A stretch of 64,000 nt of DNA from Paenibacillus sp. Root52. GTDB taxonomy: Bacteria > Bacillota > Bacilli > Paenibacillales > Paenibacillaceae. Position 1 is the stretch's first letter. Every line of letters begins with the position of its first letter. Where the stretch lies: assembly GCF_001426865.1 (NCBI RefSeq), contig NZ_LMFO01000001.1:855729-919728 (forward strand), read 5' to 3'. Under the pieces are notes generated by a model that saw nothing but the letters and a program-made list of their open reading frames with translations, was not told the origin of the DNA and ran no database searches. A program made the translations under genes and the position numbers. Shown piece by piece: positions 26,431-34,855 of the stretch.

Positions 26431-27327
26431 TTAACTATTATATTCAACGTTAAGCTCACGCACATAGACGCCTGTTCCCGAGATGTACACATCTAGACGA
26501 TCCTGTTCACGGTTTACATTTACCAACACTTGTCCATCTTTATGCACTTCTGTACCCTGTTCAACGATGAATTCTATGTTAGTCGCTTCTTGATCAAGGT
26601 ATGTCAAATAATAAGCTCCCATCACGCCAGATGCAGTTCCTGTTATCGCATCTTCGATCGTACCTGAGTACGGTGAAGAAAAGTGTCTAGCATGCATCAG
26701 TGCCTCTTGCTTAACTGTTACTAATCCAAAAGGATGCACAGAAGACCTTGGATTCTCGACCAAGATCTCTGGGAACATATCATTATTAGACTTCATTCTA
26801 CTGAAGCTCTCTAAATTTCTAATAGGCACCAACAACGTCCATGTTCCTGTACTTCCATACACGATGGGCATAGTTGGATCAATCTCTTCTTCCGTTAAAC
26901 CTATGCTCTGTGCCAGCTTCTTAACTGACCCTTGGAATGGAACAAATTGAGGATGATCCTGCTTCATCGTTACCATCAGTTCATTATTGATGTAATCAAA
27001 CGTTATAGGTAGGATTCCGACATTCGTTTCAATCGTTACAGCATTCTGGGATGCTTCAATATGTCCTCGTGTCTTCAAACAATACATCGAAGCCATCGTT
27101 GCATGTCCACATAAATTAATCTCGTGTCCTGGTGTAAAATATCGTAGTTTATAATCCGCTTGTCTTGATCTTAGAACAAATGCCGTTTCGTTAAATCCAA
27201 CAGAACGTGCAATGGACTGCATTTCCTTTTCAGACAAGTGATCCGCATCCAAAACAACTCCCGCCGGGTTTCCCATATTAGGTTCTGAAGAGAATGCATC
27301 GTAATGTAGAACTTGTATTGTAGGCAT
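26431..27327 (-). CDS. PhzF-family isomerase
   Basis: A 298-residue two-lobed alpha/beta protein of the diaminopimelate-epimerase superfamily. PhzF signatures are EPNMGNPAGVVLDA, GFNETAFVL (catalytic Glu), FTPGHEINLCGHAT and TGTASGVMGAYYL. It catalyses an isomerisation of unknown substrate; no phenazine genes are nearby. The ATG at 27327 is preferred over an upstream TTG at 27345 because the family starts right at VQVLHYDAF-like sequence. Confidence 0.88.
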   Translation of the reverse strand: MPTIQVLHYDAFSSEPNMGNPAGVVLDADHLSEKEMQSIARSVGFNETAFVLRSRQADYKLRYFTPGHEINLCGHATMASMYCLKTRGHIEASQNAVTIETNVGILPITFDYINNELMVTMKQDHPQFVPFQGSVKKLAQSIGLTEEEIDPTMPIVYGSTGTWTLLVPIRNLESFSRMKSNNDMFPEILVENPRSSVHPFGLVTVKQEALMHARHFSSPYSGTIEDAITGTASGVMGAYYLTYLDQEATNIEFIVEQGTEVHKDGQVLVNVNREQDRLDVYISGTGVYVRELNVEYNS

Positions 27328-27384
27328 GACTATTCCCACTTTCAAAGTTTCTTTGATTAATGAAAAGTTCTTTGAATTCCATAA

Positions 27385-27504
27385 TTATACTTGAGCTGTG
27401 CTTTTTCTACCAATATCATGAGCGAACTTTTTCCCAATTGACGTACCAATCTTTCTCCAGCTTCCTGTATGATGGAATGCCTCTTTTGATTCTTGTCCAA
27501 GCAT
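27385..27504 (-). CDS. Possible 39-residue basic small protein
   Basis: A short reading frame with AAGGAG 8 nt before the ATG. The product is basic and helical in pattern (GSWRKIGTSIGKKFAHDIGRK). It sits in the spacer between the divergent PhzF gene and the 27556 gene. I do not recognise it; a small spore protein, an antimicrobial-type peptide or chance are all open. Confidence 0.3.
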   Translation of the reverse strand: MLGQESKEAFHHTGSWRKIGTSIGKKFAHDIGRKSTAQV

Positions 27505-27555
27505 TCTATGGCTCCTTGCATAAAATGTGAATAGATAGAAAGCGAGGTGATAAAC

Positions 27556-28008
27556 ATGCCGATTCAATTCCTAGATTCACGATTGTCCCTTCATAACACC
27601 TTTAGCTCTGGTACTGAAATACTATCAACAACGCCTGTGTTAGTAGGCGATATCGGTCTTCAAACGGTTGCAGCTATAGGAACTCCCAATCAAAGTGACG
27701 TACGCATTCAACTCTGGGGAACAGTTGGTGTTTTTAGATCTGCTTCAAACGTAGTCAATATTTATGTTGTCCGAGGAGGTACCGGAGCTTTCGGTTCAGG
27801 TATCATTATCTTCAATTCTACAATCGACTTATCCTCCGGTCCTGGCAGTAGATTATTTAGTTTTGCTGCTGGTGATTTCCCTCCGGCAATTAATGTTGCA
27901 ACTGGTCAAATTCGATATACGATGTTTGTTGGAAGCACATCAGAAGACCCTGTAACAGTTATTGGCCCTGTATCCTTTAATGGCTCTGCTCAAGCAGGGA
28001 CTTCATAA
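27556..28008 (+). CDS. Beta-rich hypothetical protein
   Basis: A 150-residue soluble protein, rich in S, G, T, I and V with repeated short strands (VRIQLWGTVGVF, VVNIYVVRGGTG). It looks like a jelly-roll or sandwich of the kind seen in spore- and surface-associated proteins, without a signal peptide. GAGGTGA lies 5 nt before the ATG at 27556. Family not recognised. Confidence 0.7.
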   Translation: MPIQFLDSRLSLHNTFSSGTEILSTTPVLVGDIGLQTVAAIGTPNQSDVRIQLWGTVGVFRSASNVVNIYVVRGGTGAFGSGIIIFNSTIDLSSGPGSRLFSFAAGDFPPAINVATGQIRYTMFVGSTSEDPVTVIGPVSFNGSAQAGTS

Positions 28009-28010
28009 AA

Positions 28011-28085
28011 AATCTATAGAGAAAGGCGAGAATAGGAACGTCCCAGTCATATGCTGCGTGTTCGGCTGTTCGTTTCATTCTCGCT
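28011..28085. terminator. Long imperfect inverted repeat between convergent genes
   Basis: GCGAGAAT pairs with ATTCTCGC, and the outer TCTATAGAG partly pairs with CTCTATGGA. There is no good T tract. Placed between the 27556 gene and the anti-sigma gene, it probably ends both transcripts. Confidence 0.5.
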
Positions 28086-29561
28086 CTATGGATTGAGAAG
28101 AACAGCCCAATTGGGGTCTTGATAACGTTTATCAACGACTTCTCTAATGAGAGTAAGCTGCTCAGGAATATGACTCAATCCCTTAATTTCAAAATGATAT
28201 GGTTGCTTCATCCCACGATCTCCCATACTAATCAATCCTTCACGCCAATTGTCAGGCAAAGTATTAACTAAAAACGATACACCGCGGCGGTCTACTTCGT
28301 ACTCATTACCTAATACATCGACTGCCTTCCATACATTGTAATCAAATTCATTTTCTAACTCTGCATAGAAAGAAATGACCATTTCATTTGTGCCTTGTTC
28401 CATATCGGATTCCTCAAGAGCTGTCCCGTTCAACTCAAAGTGATCATTCAATACTTGATACTCTTTTGGCTCTACCAATTCAGCAGGTTTGAACGTAATC
28501 TGGCTTCCATCCAACTCTGCAACGGAGTAGGCATCTAAGACAAAACGGTAAGGTTCTTCTTCAGGTAAGAACTTGAATGTGTAACTCCAATGCATTTTCC
28601 CATTACCAATGACCGTATGATCAGATGTCATCAAACTATCCATAAAACCCTGTTTTCTCGGATTCACAGCATGAATCTCTTCCTTATCCATCGTCTCAAA
28701 ATGGAAGCTCAGCATCTGGTTTTCCCATAAATCTCCCGGTGATCTAGCCATGGCTTCATCACTAAGCTCTGTCTCCAGTTCTAGACGCACACCCTGTACC
28801 ATTCTCGTCAGCCGCTTCAACGTCACCGTCATTCCCTGTGGAGTTGTATAACTTCCAGACAACTCTTCGATGGTCGTCTTGCTATTTGCCTCTTTCATAT
28901 CCATATCGAAACTAAAGTTCCAATCCCCTTTAATGGGTGTTTCATTCCGCTGACCTAGTTTCTCAACATTTCCTTCAATGGTAATCCGGTCTGTCTGTAA
29001 AGGCTCCCGGAAAAAGGCGACTAAGTAATAAAAATCATTCGTGTATCCCATATCGTACATGGTGTCTACCTTATTTCCCTCACTGTCCTTAATCGTAATT
29101 TGGTTCTCATTGCCAATAACCAATTTGTCACGATTATGCTTCCCTTTGGGATCAAATAGCTGTAAAGCAATCGTCACCCGTGTCGGATCGGCCACAGCTT
29201 CATTGATTACGAGCGTATAACCTTTGTCTTTTACTTTAATATGAGGATTGTGAACTAATCCTAACTCTTGTGCTCTCAACAGTCCGATATCCGGATTATC
29301 TTTGGCGAATAAAGATCGGAGCATCTCAGAAAATATCGGCACAGTTGAAACCGAAATTGCACTGAGGAGAACAAAAAAGACAACAGCCGCAGCTAACCAT
29401 CTCCACCGGGTACTAGGAAATCTCTTCTTCCTCTTCTGTTTAGGTAGAGAAGATAATACATTTTCGACAGCATTTTGAACTGGCTCAGGAATAGCCACGT
29501 CTTCTGCTTTGGACTTCAACAATGATTTGAGTTCGCGATCAACTGCATCAGGATGATTCAT
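28086..29561 (-). CDS. DUF4179 anti-sigma factor (membrane-spanning)
   Basis: A 491-residue protein. A cytoplasmic N-terminus (about 1-50) precedes one membrane helix (WLAAAVVFFVLLSAISVSTV). The extracytoplasmic part has the DUF4179 pattern (LVINEAVADPTRVTIALQLFDPKG). Such proteins bind and hold the ECF sigma factor encoded with them until an envelope signal arrives. The start overlaps the sigma gene stop by 14 nt, with GGAGAGG upstream, which indicates coupling. Confidence 0.88.
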   Translation of the reverse strand: MNHPDAVDRELKSLLKSKAEDVAIPEPVQNAVENVLSSLPKQKRKKRFPSTRWRWLAAAVVFFVLLSAISVSTVPIFSEMLRSLFAKDNPDIGLLRAQELGLVHNPHIKVKDKGYTLVINEAVADPTRVTIALQLFDPKGKHNRDKLVIGNENQITIKDSEGNKVDTMYDMGYTNDFYYLVAFFREPLQTDRITIEGNVEKLGQRNETPIKGDWNFSFDMDMKEANSKTTIEELSGSYTTPQGMTVTLKRLTRMVQGVRLELETELSDEAMARSPGDLWENQMLSFHFETMDKEEIHAVNPRKQGFMDSLMTSDHTVIGNGKMHWSYTFKFLPEEEPYRFVLDAYSVAELDGSQITFKPAELVEPKEYQVLNDHFELNGTALEESDMEQGTNEMVISFYAELENEFDYNVWKAVDVLGNEYEVDRRGVSFLVNTLPDNWREGLISMGDRGMKQPYHFEIKGLSHIPEQLTLIREVVDKRYQDPNWAVLLNP

Positions 29562-30075
29562 ATTTGTCCTCTCCTTTCCCTAGTACAAGCTCAGATAGTT
29601 GCTGCCTGGCTCTATACAAACGTGATTTAACTGTCCCATCGGAAACGTGAAGTAATTTCGCTATTTCCTTGACCGATATGTCCTCAATGTAAAATAACAT
29701 CACGATAGTCTGGAGCTGTTCATCCAGCTGATCGATCACTTCAAACAATTCGATCTGTTCATAATCTCCCGTATAGGATATCTGTCTCGTATCGTATGGA
29801 ACCGGGCTTACTCGCTGCTTTTTCTTAATAATCCGATTACATTCATTGATCAGAATACGTATAATCCATGTTTTAAAATACGTAGGCTCCTTCAGTGTAT
29901 GTACATTAGAATACGCTTTGGCAATGGTCTCCTGCATGGCATCAGCACAGTCTTCGTTGTTCTTCACAATGGATCTGGCTACGGCATATAAGCTTTGCTG
30001 AACAGCTCGTATTACATATACAAAAGCTTCTTGGTCTCCTTGCCTTGCAAGTGTCACTTTCTCAGATAAATCCAC
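29548..30075 (-). CDS. ECF-type RNA polymerase sigma factor
   Basis: A 175-residue sigma factor. Region 2 is RSIVKNNEDCADAMQETIAKAY, with FKTWIIRILINECNR, and region 4 is MLFYIEDISVKEIAKLLHVSDGTVKSRLYRARQQL. It directs transcription of a stress regulon and is controlled by the membrane anti-sigma downstream. GTG start with GGGGAG upstream. No clear autoregulated ECF promoter was recognised. Confidence 0.92.
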   Translation of the reverse strand: MDLSEKVTLARQGDQEAFVYVIRAVQQSLYAVARSIVKNNEDCADAMQETIAKAYSNVHTLKEPTYFKTWIIRILINECNRIIKKKQRVSPVPYDTRQISYTGDYEQIELFEVIDQLDEQLQTIVMLFYIEDISVKEIAKLLHVSDGTVKSRLYRARQQLSELVLGKGEDKYESS

Positions 30076-30239
30076 ACATGGCTCCCCTTTCTCTTAGGTT
30101 CATCTATTCATTAGATCATCGAAGACCTTGTTTGGTTCACAAGTACCGATATTTATTATCGAATGCGTTTGCGCAAAACAGAATCACAGATTAGAATAAA
30201 AGTGATTTAATCCCAAAATTAGGATTGGAGGAATTGTCA

Positions 30240-30806
30240 TTGGAGAATCAAAATACAGCTCTAATTATAGTCGATGTTCAAAAGGCTTTTGATGATCCAA
30301 AGTGGGGTGAAAGGAACAATCCATCAGCAGAAGAAAATATCAGTAGAATACTTGGGACATGGAGAGACAAAGGGTGGCACATCATACATATCCAACATAC
30401 GTCCGATAAGCCTCATTCTCTATTTCATCCTACAAATGAAGGATTCCGTATTAAAGAAGTTGTTACACCGAGCGAAGGGGAAATTGTTCTAACGAAGAAG
30501 GTGAATAGTAGTTTTATCGGCACACCTCTTGAAGAACATCTGAGACAAAATCATATCACACATGTTGTAATAACAGGGTTGACCACCCCTCATTGCGTGT
30601 CTACAACGACTCGAATGAGCGGTAACTTAGGATTTAATACAACTCTTATTTCAGATGCAATAGCCGCATTTGGTTTATATGACCAACATGGCACCTATCA
30701 TACTGCGGAGACAATTCATGAGATCTCGCTTGCAACGCTACATCATGAATTCGCCACGATTCTAACGACAGATGAGTTATTAGACAGCATGAATGGAATT
30801 AGTTAG
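30240..30806 (+). CDS. Isochorismatase-like cysteine hydrolase
   Basis: A 188-residue hydrolase. The catalytic triad is Asp in ALIIVDVQKAF, Lys in VLTKKVNSSF and Cys in GLTTPHCVSTTTR. Family members hydrolyse amides or isochorismate-type substrates; nicotinamidase-like activity is possible. The start is the TTG at 30240, because GGAGG lies 8 nt upstream of it; the frame extends further to 30225 without support. Single gene with its own terminator. Confidence 0.87.
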   Translation: MENQNTALIIVDVQKAFDDPKWGERNNPSAEENISRILGTWRDKGWHIIHIQHTSDKPHSLFHPTNEGFRIKEVVTPSEGEIVLTKKVNSSFIGTPLEEHLRQNHITHVVITGLTTPHCVSTTTRMSGNLGFNTTLISDAIAAFGLYDQHGTYHTAETIHEISLATLHHEFATILTTDELLDSMNGIS

Positions 30807-30896
30807 AGTATATTCTGTATAGAATGCAAAAGTAATATATAAGATCTATTCAACATCCTTTACAAAAGGGTAATATTTCAGCTTAAAACAACAGAA

Positions 30897-30931
30897 AGCA
30901 AAATAAAGCGGAATAACCGACTTATTTTGCT
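30897..30931 (+). terminator. Terminator after the isochorismatase-like gene
   Basis: AGCAAAATAA / TTATTTTGCT stem with a T-rich tail, 90 nt after the stop. Confidence 0.7.
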
Positions 30932-31010
30932 TTTATTTGTTTATGGCTTTATGAAGTTGAGATAAGACTTCTACATCCTGTTATGCGTCTTCCTCAATAT
31001 GAAACAGTAA

Positions 31011-31022
31011 ATGCTATAGCAT
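31011..31022. promoter_or_regulatory. Candidate MarR operator, copy 1
   Basis: Perfect 12-bp palindrome ATGCTATAGCAT, identical to the core of the two sites upstream of the DoxX gene. It lies just beyond the 3' end of the marR gene, between convergent genes. Confidence 0.55.
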
Positions 31023-31057
31023 GTATTTGATAAGTTTCATGCTCACCTTAAATCCAA

Positions 31058-31483
31058 CTAATCTCCTTGCACATTCGTATATAGTTTCTCTAATATGACT
31101 TTTAACTGATCAAGTTCCTCCGGCTCTAAACCTCGCGTAACGTAGTTATGAGCGTCTTTGACCGTTAACAACAACCGTTGTTTTACTTCTTCTCCTTTTG
31201 GAGACAAATATAAATGATGGGAACGCTTATCTTGATCATTAACGATACGTCGAACCATTCCTTTACGTTCTAGAGAATGTATCATTCTCACGACAGTGGT
31301 TTGATCCCGATCAATTGCCTCTGCCAACTCTTTTTGTGTCATAGCTTTGTCTGTATCCAGATAGGAAATAATACTCCATTGTTCAGGTGTGACCTCATAA
31401 GGTTTCAACTGTTTGGTAAAATAGTTGGTAAGCTTGACATCTGTCCTATGGATCAAAAAGCCAGTCACATTGTATAAGTCCAT
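31058..31483 (-). CDS. MarR-family transcriptional regulator
   Basis: A 141-residue winged-helix regulator. The recognition region is MTQKELAEAIDRDQTTVVRMIHSLERKGMVRR, followed by the wing DQDKRSHHLYLSPKG. MarR proteins bind palindromes and are released by small phenolic or oxidant ligands. The ATG at 31483 has GAGGG about 7 nt upstream; an ATG at 31504 is the alternative. It probably acts on the DoxX gene 160 nt upstream, where two copies of one palindrome sit. Confidence 0.88.
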   Translation of the reverse strand: MDLYNVTGFLIHRTDVKLTNYFTKQLKPYEVTPEQWSIISYLDTDKAMTQKELAEAIDRDQTTVVRMIHSLERKGMVRRIVNDQDKRSHHLYLSPKGEEVKQRLLLTVKDAHNYVTRGLEPEELDQLKVILEKLYTNVQGD

Positions 31484-31645
31484 TGTAGTACCCTCATTCG
31501 TCATTTTCTTACACCAATTATAGGTGATCTGAATGAATGTTACAAAACATACTCCGAAGAACGAGGCATCTAGAGGCTATTATTCGAGGGCTTCGCAAAG
31601 GAATATAAAATGATATCATAACCCCCAAACGGCTTTAGCTAGGTT

Positions 31646-31990
31646 TTAGAAGAAATGATACATTGACACAATCAAGCTAAGAACAAACAATACGATTGCT
31701 GGAATAGCTTTTTGTATTGGATCTTTAGCTAAAACCAACAAAGTGAATGCTCCAGCAAGCATCGTTCCTCCCAGAAGTAATCCCGCCCAAAATGCAACAA
31801 TAGGTATCCATATCCCAACGATCATACCTATGGCACCCACAATCTCAAACGAACCGGTCAAGACATTAAAGAAAGAGGGCAATCCAAAACGTTTGAATTC
31901 TTCGGCCATTTTACCCGAAATAATTTTGCTACCTGTAAATAAGAAAAAGAGACCTAATAGAACCTGTAAAACCGTAATAAAAATCAACAT
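31646..31990 (-). CDS. DoxX-family membrane protein
   Basis: A 114-residue protein with four membrane helices and the DoxX features LLGLFFLFTGSKI, FEIVGAIGMIVGIW and WAGLLLGGTMLAGAF. DoxX proteins are quinone- or thiol-redox-linked and often MarR-controlled (compare CatD/MhqP-type operons). The ATG at 31990 with GAAGGG upstream is preferred over one at 32020. Two palindromes lie at 32034-32049 and 32124-32141, in its promoter region. Confidence 0.87.
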   Translation of the reverse strand: MLIFITVLQVLLGLFFLFTGSKIISGKMAEEFKRFGLPSFFNVLTGSFEIVGAIGMIVGIWIPIVAFWAGLLLGGTMLAGAFTLLVLAKDPIQKAIPAIVLFVLSLIVSMYHFF

Positions 31991-32033
31991 ATCTACCCTT
32001 CTTTCAAAGTTGTTTTGCATATAGAATTCAATA

Positions 32034-32049
32034 ACATGCTATAGCATGT
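32034..32049. promoter_or_regulatory. Candidate MarR operator, copy 2
   Basis: Perfect 16-bp palindrome ACATGCTATAGCATGT, 44 nt upstream of the DoxX start codon. The position suits repression of that promoter. Confidence 0.65.
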
Positions 32050-32123
32050 ATTTTGGATGCAACGGTTTGTATTTACAATAAATTATACATTTCGCTGACA
32101 ATTTACACTTATATTTTATCATT

Positions 32124-32141
32124 TATATGCTATAGCATATA
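32124..32141. promoter_or_regulatory. Candidate MarR operator, copy 3
   Basis: Perfect 18-bp palindrome TATATGCTATAGCATATA with the same ATGCTATAGCAT core as the other two copies, about 75 nt further upstream. Confidence 0.6.
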
Positions 32142-32346
32142 TTTTGTTCGATTTTAACCAGTATGTCAACCTCTATAATAAGCTTTGTAGGTAAATTTCT
32201 TTATTTTATGATCATTAACGAGCTAAACTCACTTCTTATAGATCTAAATTCCATGAAATAAAGAGTGGTATTATTGTGGTAACACTAACTCATCTATAAC
32301 ATCTTAAATTCTTGTTCCTCAATACTATTCTTCGTTATAAAAACAC

Positions 32347-32371
32347 AAAAGTCGCCTCGAAGGCGACTTTT
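32347..32371 (-). terminator. Terminator of the YojF-BshB2 transcript
   Basis: AAAAGTCGCCT / AGGCGACTTTT with a 3-nt loop. Confidence 0.85.
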
Positions 32372-32444
32372 ATGACCACACAGATCTGTTATGTGGAACA
32401 AATCTCATATTAGAATATAATTTTCACCGCGTAATCCACAGCAT

Positions 32445-33119
32445 TTATTCAAATCGATACGTCCAGAATACTTCGGTTCCGAAGCGTTTCTGAATTTCCT
32501 TATCATTCAGTTCGTTTTTACCGACAAGTTCAGCCGCTTGGAACTGTGAACGGTGTGCGCGGATCGATGCCATTTTCTTCGCCAGTAACGCCTTCACATC
32601 CATGAGGACGTCTGGTTTCCCAATAGCCTGCTCATAGTTTTTGGCGAATGCGATACAATGTACAACCGGACGGTTCTGTGCTGGCATTCGGCTAATTGTG
32701 CGGATAACAGCAGCACCCGTCGCATCATGATCGGGATGCACACTATAACCAGGATAGAACGTAATGACGAGCGACGGATTCAACTCATCAATGAGCTCCA
32801 TAAGCCGGGCATCCAACAGATCCGGGTCTTCAAATTCAATCATTTTATCGTGGAAACCTAGCATTCTTAAGTCTTGGATACCAATCGCATGGGCGGATTC
32901 AATCAATTCCTCCTTACGGATGGCTGGTAACGTTACTCGATTGGCAAATGGCGGTATTCCCATATTTCGTCCCATTTCCCCAAGGGTTAGGCAAGCATAC
33001 GTGACGTGAGCACCGTCTTCTATGTATTTAGCCAACGTTCCCGAAACTCCGAATGCCTCATCATCTGGATGAGGGAATACAACTAAAATGCGCTGATGTT
33101 TGTATTGTTCATTATTCAT
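32445..33119 (-). CDS. bshB2: PIG-L deacetylase, bacillithiol biosynthesis BshB2 type
   Basis: A 224-residue zinc deacetylase. The metal motif PHPDDEAF is near residue 16-23, and the second histidine motif is GYSVHPDHDATG. It removes acetyl from GlcNAc-malate in bacillithiol synthesis or from related conjugates; BshB2 (YojG) is the second such enzyme in bacilli. A yojF-like gene directly upstream is the arrangement seen in B. subtilis (yojF-yojG). Own terminator downstream. Confidence 0.88.
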   Translation of the reverse strand: MNNEQYKHQRILVVFPHPDDEAFGVSGTLAKYIEDGAHVTYACLTLGEMGRNMGIPPFANRVTLPAIRKEELIESAHAIGIQDLRMLGFHDKMIEFEDPDLLDARLMELIDELNPSLVITFYPGYSVHPDHDATGAAVIRTISRMPAQNRPVVHCIAFAKNYEQAIGKPDVLMDVKALLAKKMASIRAHRSQFQAAELVGKNELNDKEIQKRFGTEVFWTYRFE

Positions 33120-33138
33120 GCTTGCTCCTCCACTTCCA

Positions 33139-33483
33139 TCAGAACATTTCTCTGCTGAGTTGTAACGCTACAACTAACTTTCCTTGAGTATCATGTCCAG
33201 CCAAAATTAAGCGATCTTTGTCCTGCTCATCAACATGTGTAAGTCCTTCAGCATAGATCCATCCCTGAGTTGTCTTTAAGCCAACTCGGTATGGACTCGT
33301 CGCGGAGATAGATCCCTGCGTATATCGAATGACCGCATTGGAAATAAATGCCGACGCCGGATGTCTTGTGCTGTCCAAGTGCTGAGCATATGCACCTGTC
33401 GTTAATTCAAGGTGTACGTATACATCTTGATCAGCAAGTTCGCTGATTCTATTTTGAATGTCTTGAGGCTGTATCGGCTCCAT
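33139..33483 (-). CDS. yojF: YojF-family protein (DUF1806)
   Basis: A 114-residue protein matching the YojF pattern: DVYVHLELTTGAYA, FISNAVIRYTQGSI and PYRVGLKTTQGWIYAEGLTH. Function is unknown, but it is found paired with bshB2. AAGGAGG lies 5 nt before the ATG at 33483, so the longer reading to 33597 is rejected. It ends 19 nt before bshB2. Confidence 0.85.
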   Translation of the reverse strand: MEPIQPQDIQNRISELADQDVYVHLELTTGAYAQHLDSTRHPASAFISNAVIRYTQGSISATSPYRVGLKTTQGWIYAEGLTHVDEQDKDRLILAGHDTQGKLVVALQLSREMF

Positions 33484-33593
33484 ATTGGCCTCCTTATTTA
33501 ATATAATTGATAGTACAAATCCCATTTTAACATATGTTGCGCGAGAATATACATAAAATGACGTAGAACCCTGATGTGACTCTGTCTGGCGCA

Positions 33594-33845
33594 TCAATCC
33601 GTATGATTCGCTTCAACCAGATAAACTCTATCATTAGCGTCAGTTAACTCTGGCATCTCGCTAGCTAGTGCTGGGAGTTCCGCTATAGGCTCACCTTTGA
33701 TATACAACTCAAGCGCTTCTTTTGCCATATACAAAGCTTCATCTAGTGTATAACCACACGTCAAACATCCAGGTATTTCAGGAAAGGTAACATTGATTCC
33801 ATCAGCGGCAAAATTGAATATCGCATAAGCTCTGTATGTTCTCAT
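33594..33845 (-). CDS. HicB-like protein without a visible HicA
   Basis: An 83-residue protein with the HicB fold pattern: YAIFNFAADGINVTFPEIPGCLTCGYTLDEALYMAKEALELYI. HicB usually neutralises the RNase HicA, but no small HicA-like frame (with its GSH motif) is next to it. The start overlaps the stop of the upstream DUF3298-like gene by 1 nt. It may be an orphan antitoxin or regulator. Confidence 0.8.
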   Translation of the reverse strand: MRTYRAYAIFNFAADGINVTFPEIPGCLTCGYTLDEALYMAKEALELYIKGEPIAELPALASEMPELTDANDRVYLVEANHTD

Positions 33846-34804
33846 TAAGGGTAAATCAGCCTCTCGACCTCAACTGCATCATCCGTACCCTCAACCCACA
33901 TGTAGTAACGTGTTCGATCTTTGTAGATCCTCACCTTAGGTGATAGCGAGTAAGATGGTATTGAATAATATCTAGGTTCAACCTGTTCCCAATATTCCCC
34001 ATTATTCAAAGCGTAATAATTACCAATGTTGTATCCATCAAAGTATTGCATCTCAGTTTCGATATAATCACTCACATGAGTACGTAGATAGTCTAGATAT
34101 TTAGGTACAGTTTGACTAATGCTCCGATCGCTTAATTGGTCATATGGCACGGTAACATCAATGAATCCTTCGGCTGCTTCTGCCACAATAGTCGGATAGA
34201 AACGGACGACAATGCCTTTATTGAAATAATAAAATTCAGACACATAATATGACGGAATTTCATAAATACGCTTCTCCATAATCTGAACACCCTTATCATA
34301 CTTCAACTGAAGACTCTGAGAAATGATCGACATCAGATTAGTTCTTTTGAATTCTGTATCAACAACATCGTTTAGGGTCATACGTTTACCTGTTGTAAGA
34401 TCAAAATTGTATGTCGAAGATATGTAGGTTCCTACGTTATCATCCGTGTAATTTATCCCATCTGTATACACGACCGACAATAACTTTTGGTTATTGTACA
34501 GCGTTTTAACACTTGTTTTAGACCAGGCTACACGATTGTATTGTTGCAGTGCTCGGTTATCGTCAACGACCTTTACCGTATGTTCCTTTAAAATTTTATT
34601 AATGGACTTGGCTACTGCTGGGTTGCCACCGCTAATCTGGATATAAGGCTGACCTTTGTACATATGTACCGCTGTTTTAATTGTTGTAGGAGCCTTAGCC
34701 GCTTCTGTTAGGGCTGGCGGAGAAAATCCATAGATGATACAAATGCATAATAACACTACACTAATTCTTCTCACTTCACACCTCAACTTCGTTCGATATA
34801 TCAT
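33845..34804 (-). CDS. Secreted DUF3298/RsiV-like domain protein
   Basis: About 319 residues with an N-terminal signal or anchor (ISVVLLCICIIYGFS). The body alternates strands with segments such as NFDLTTGKRMTLNDVV and GIVVRFYPTIVAEAAEGFIDVTVPYDQL, the pattern of DUF3298 domains found in RsiV and PdaC. No partner sigma factor gene adjoins it. The start is uncertain (34804 or 34846). Likely an envelope protein of unknown role. Confidence 0.75.
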   Translation of the reverse strand: MIYRTKLRCEVRRISVVLLCICIIYGFSPPALTEAAKAPTTIKTAVHMYKGQPYIQISGGNPAVAKSINKILKEHTVKVVDDNRALQQYNRVAWSKTSVKTLYNNQKLLSVVYTDGINYTDDNVGTYISSTYNFDLTTGKRMTLNDVVDTEFKRTNLMSIISQSLQLKYDKGVQIMEKRIYEIPSYYVSEFYYFNKGIVVRFYPTIVAEAAEGFIDVTVPYDQLSDRSISQTVPKYLDYLRTHVSDYIETEMQYFDGYNIGNYYALNNGEYWEQVEPRYYSIPSYSLSPKVRIYKDRTRYYMWVEGTDDAVEVERLIYP

Positions 34805-34855
34805 GCAAGAATTCACGTTGCCATTTAGATCGTTCGATTTCAACATGTAGAATAC

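Larger units (their letters stand above)
31991..32444. other. Intergenic region with operators and a terminator
   Basis: The AT-rich spacer upstream of the DoxX gene. It contains two palindromes (32034 and 32124), presumably the DoxX promoter, and a hairpin at 32347 that ends the BshB2 transcript. I see no further gene. Confidence 0.6.

Noticed and set aside
27357..27557. 66-codon minus-strand frame upstream of the PhzF gene
   Set aside because: It begins opposite the ribosome site of the 27556 gene and has no ribosome site of its own; only the shorter 39-codon frame in another phase has one.
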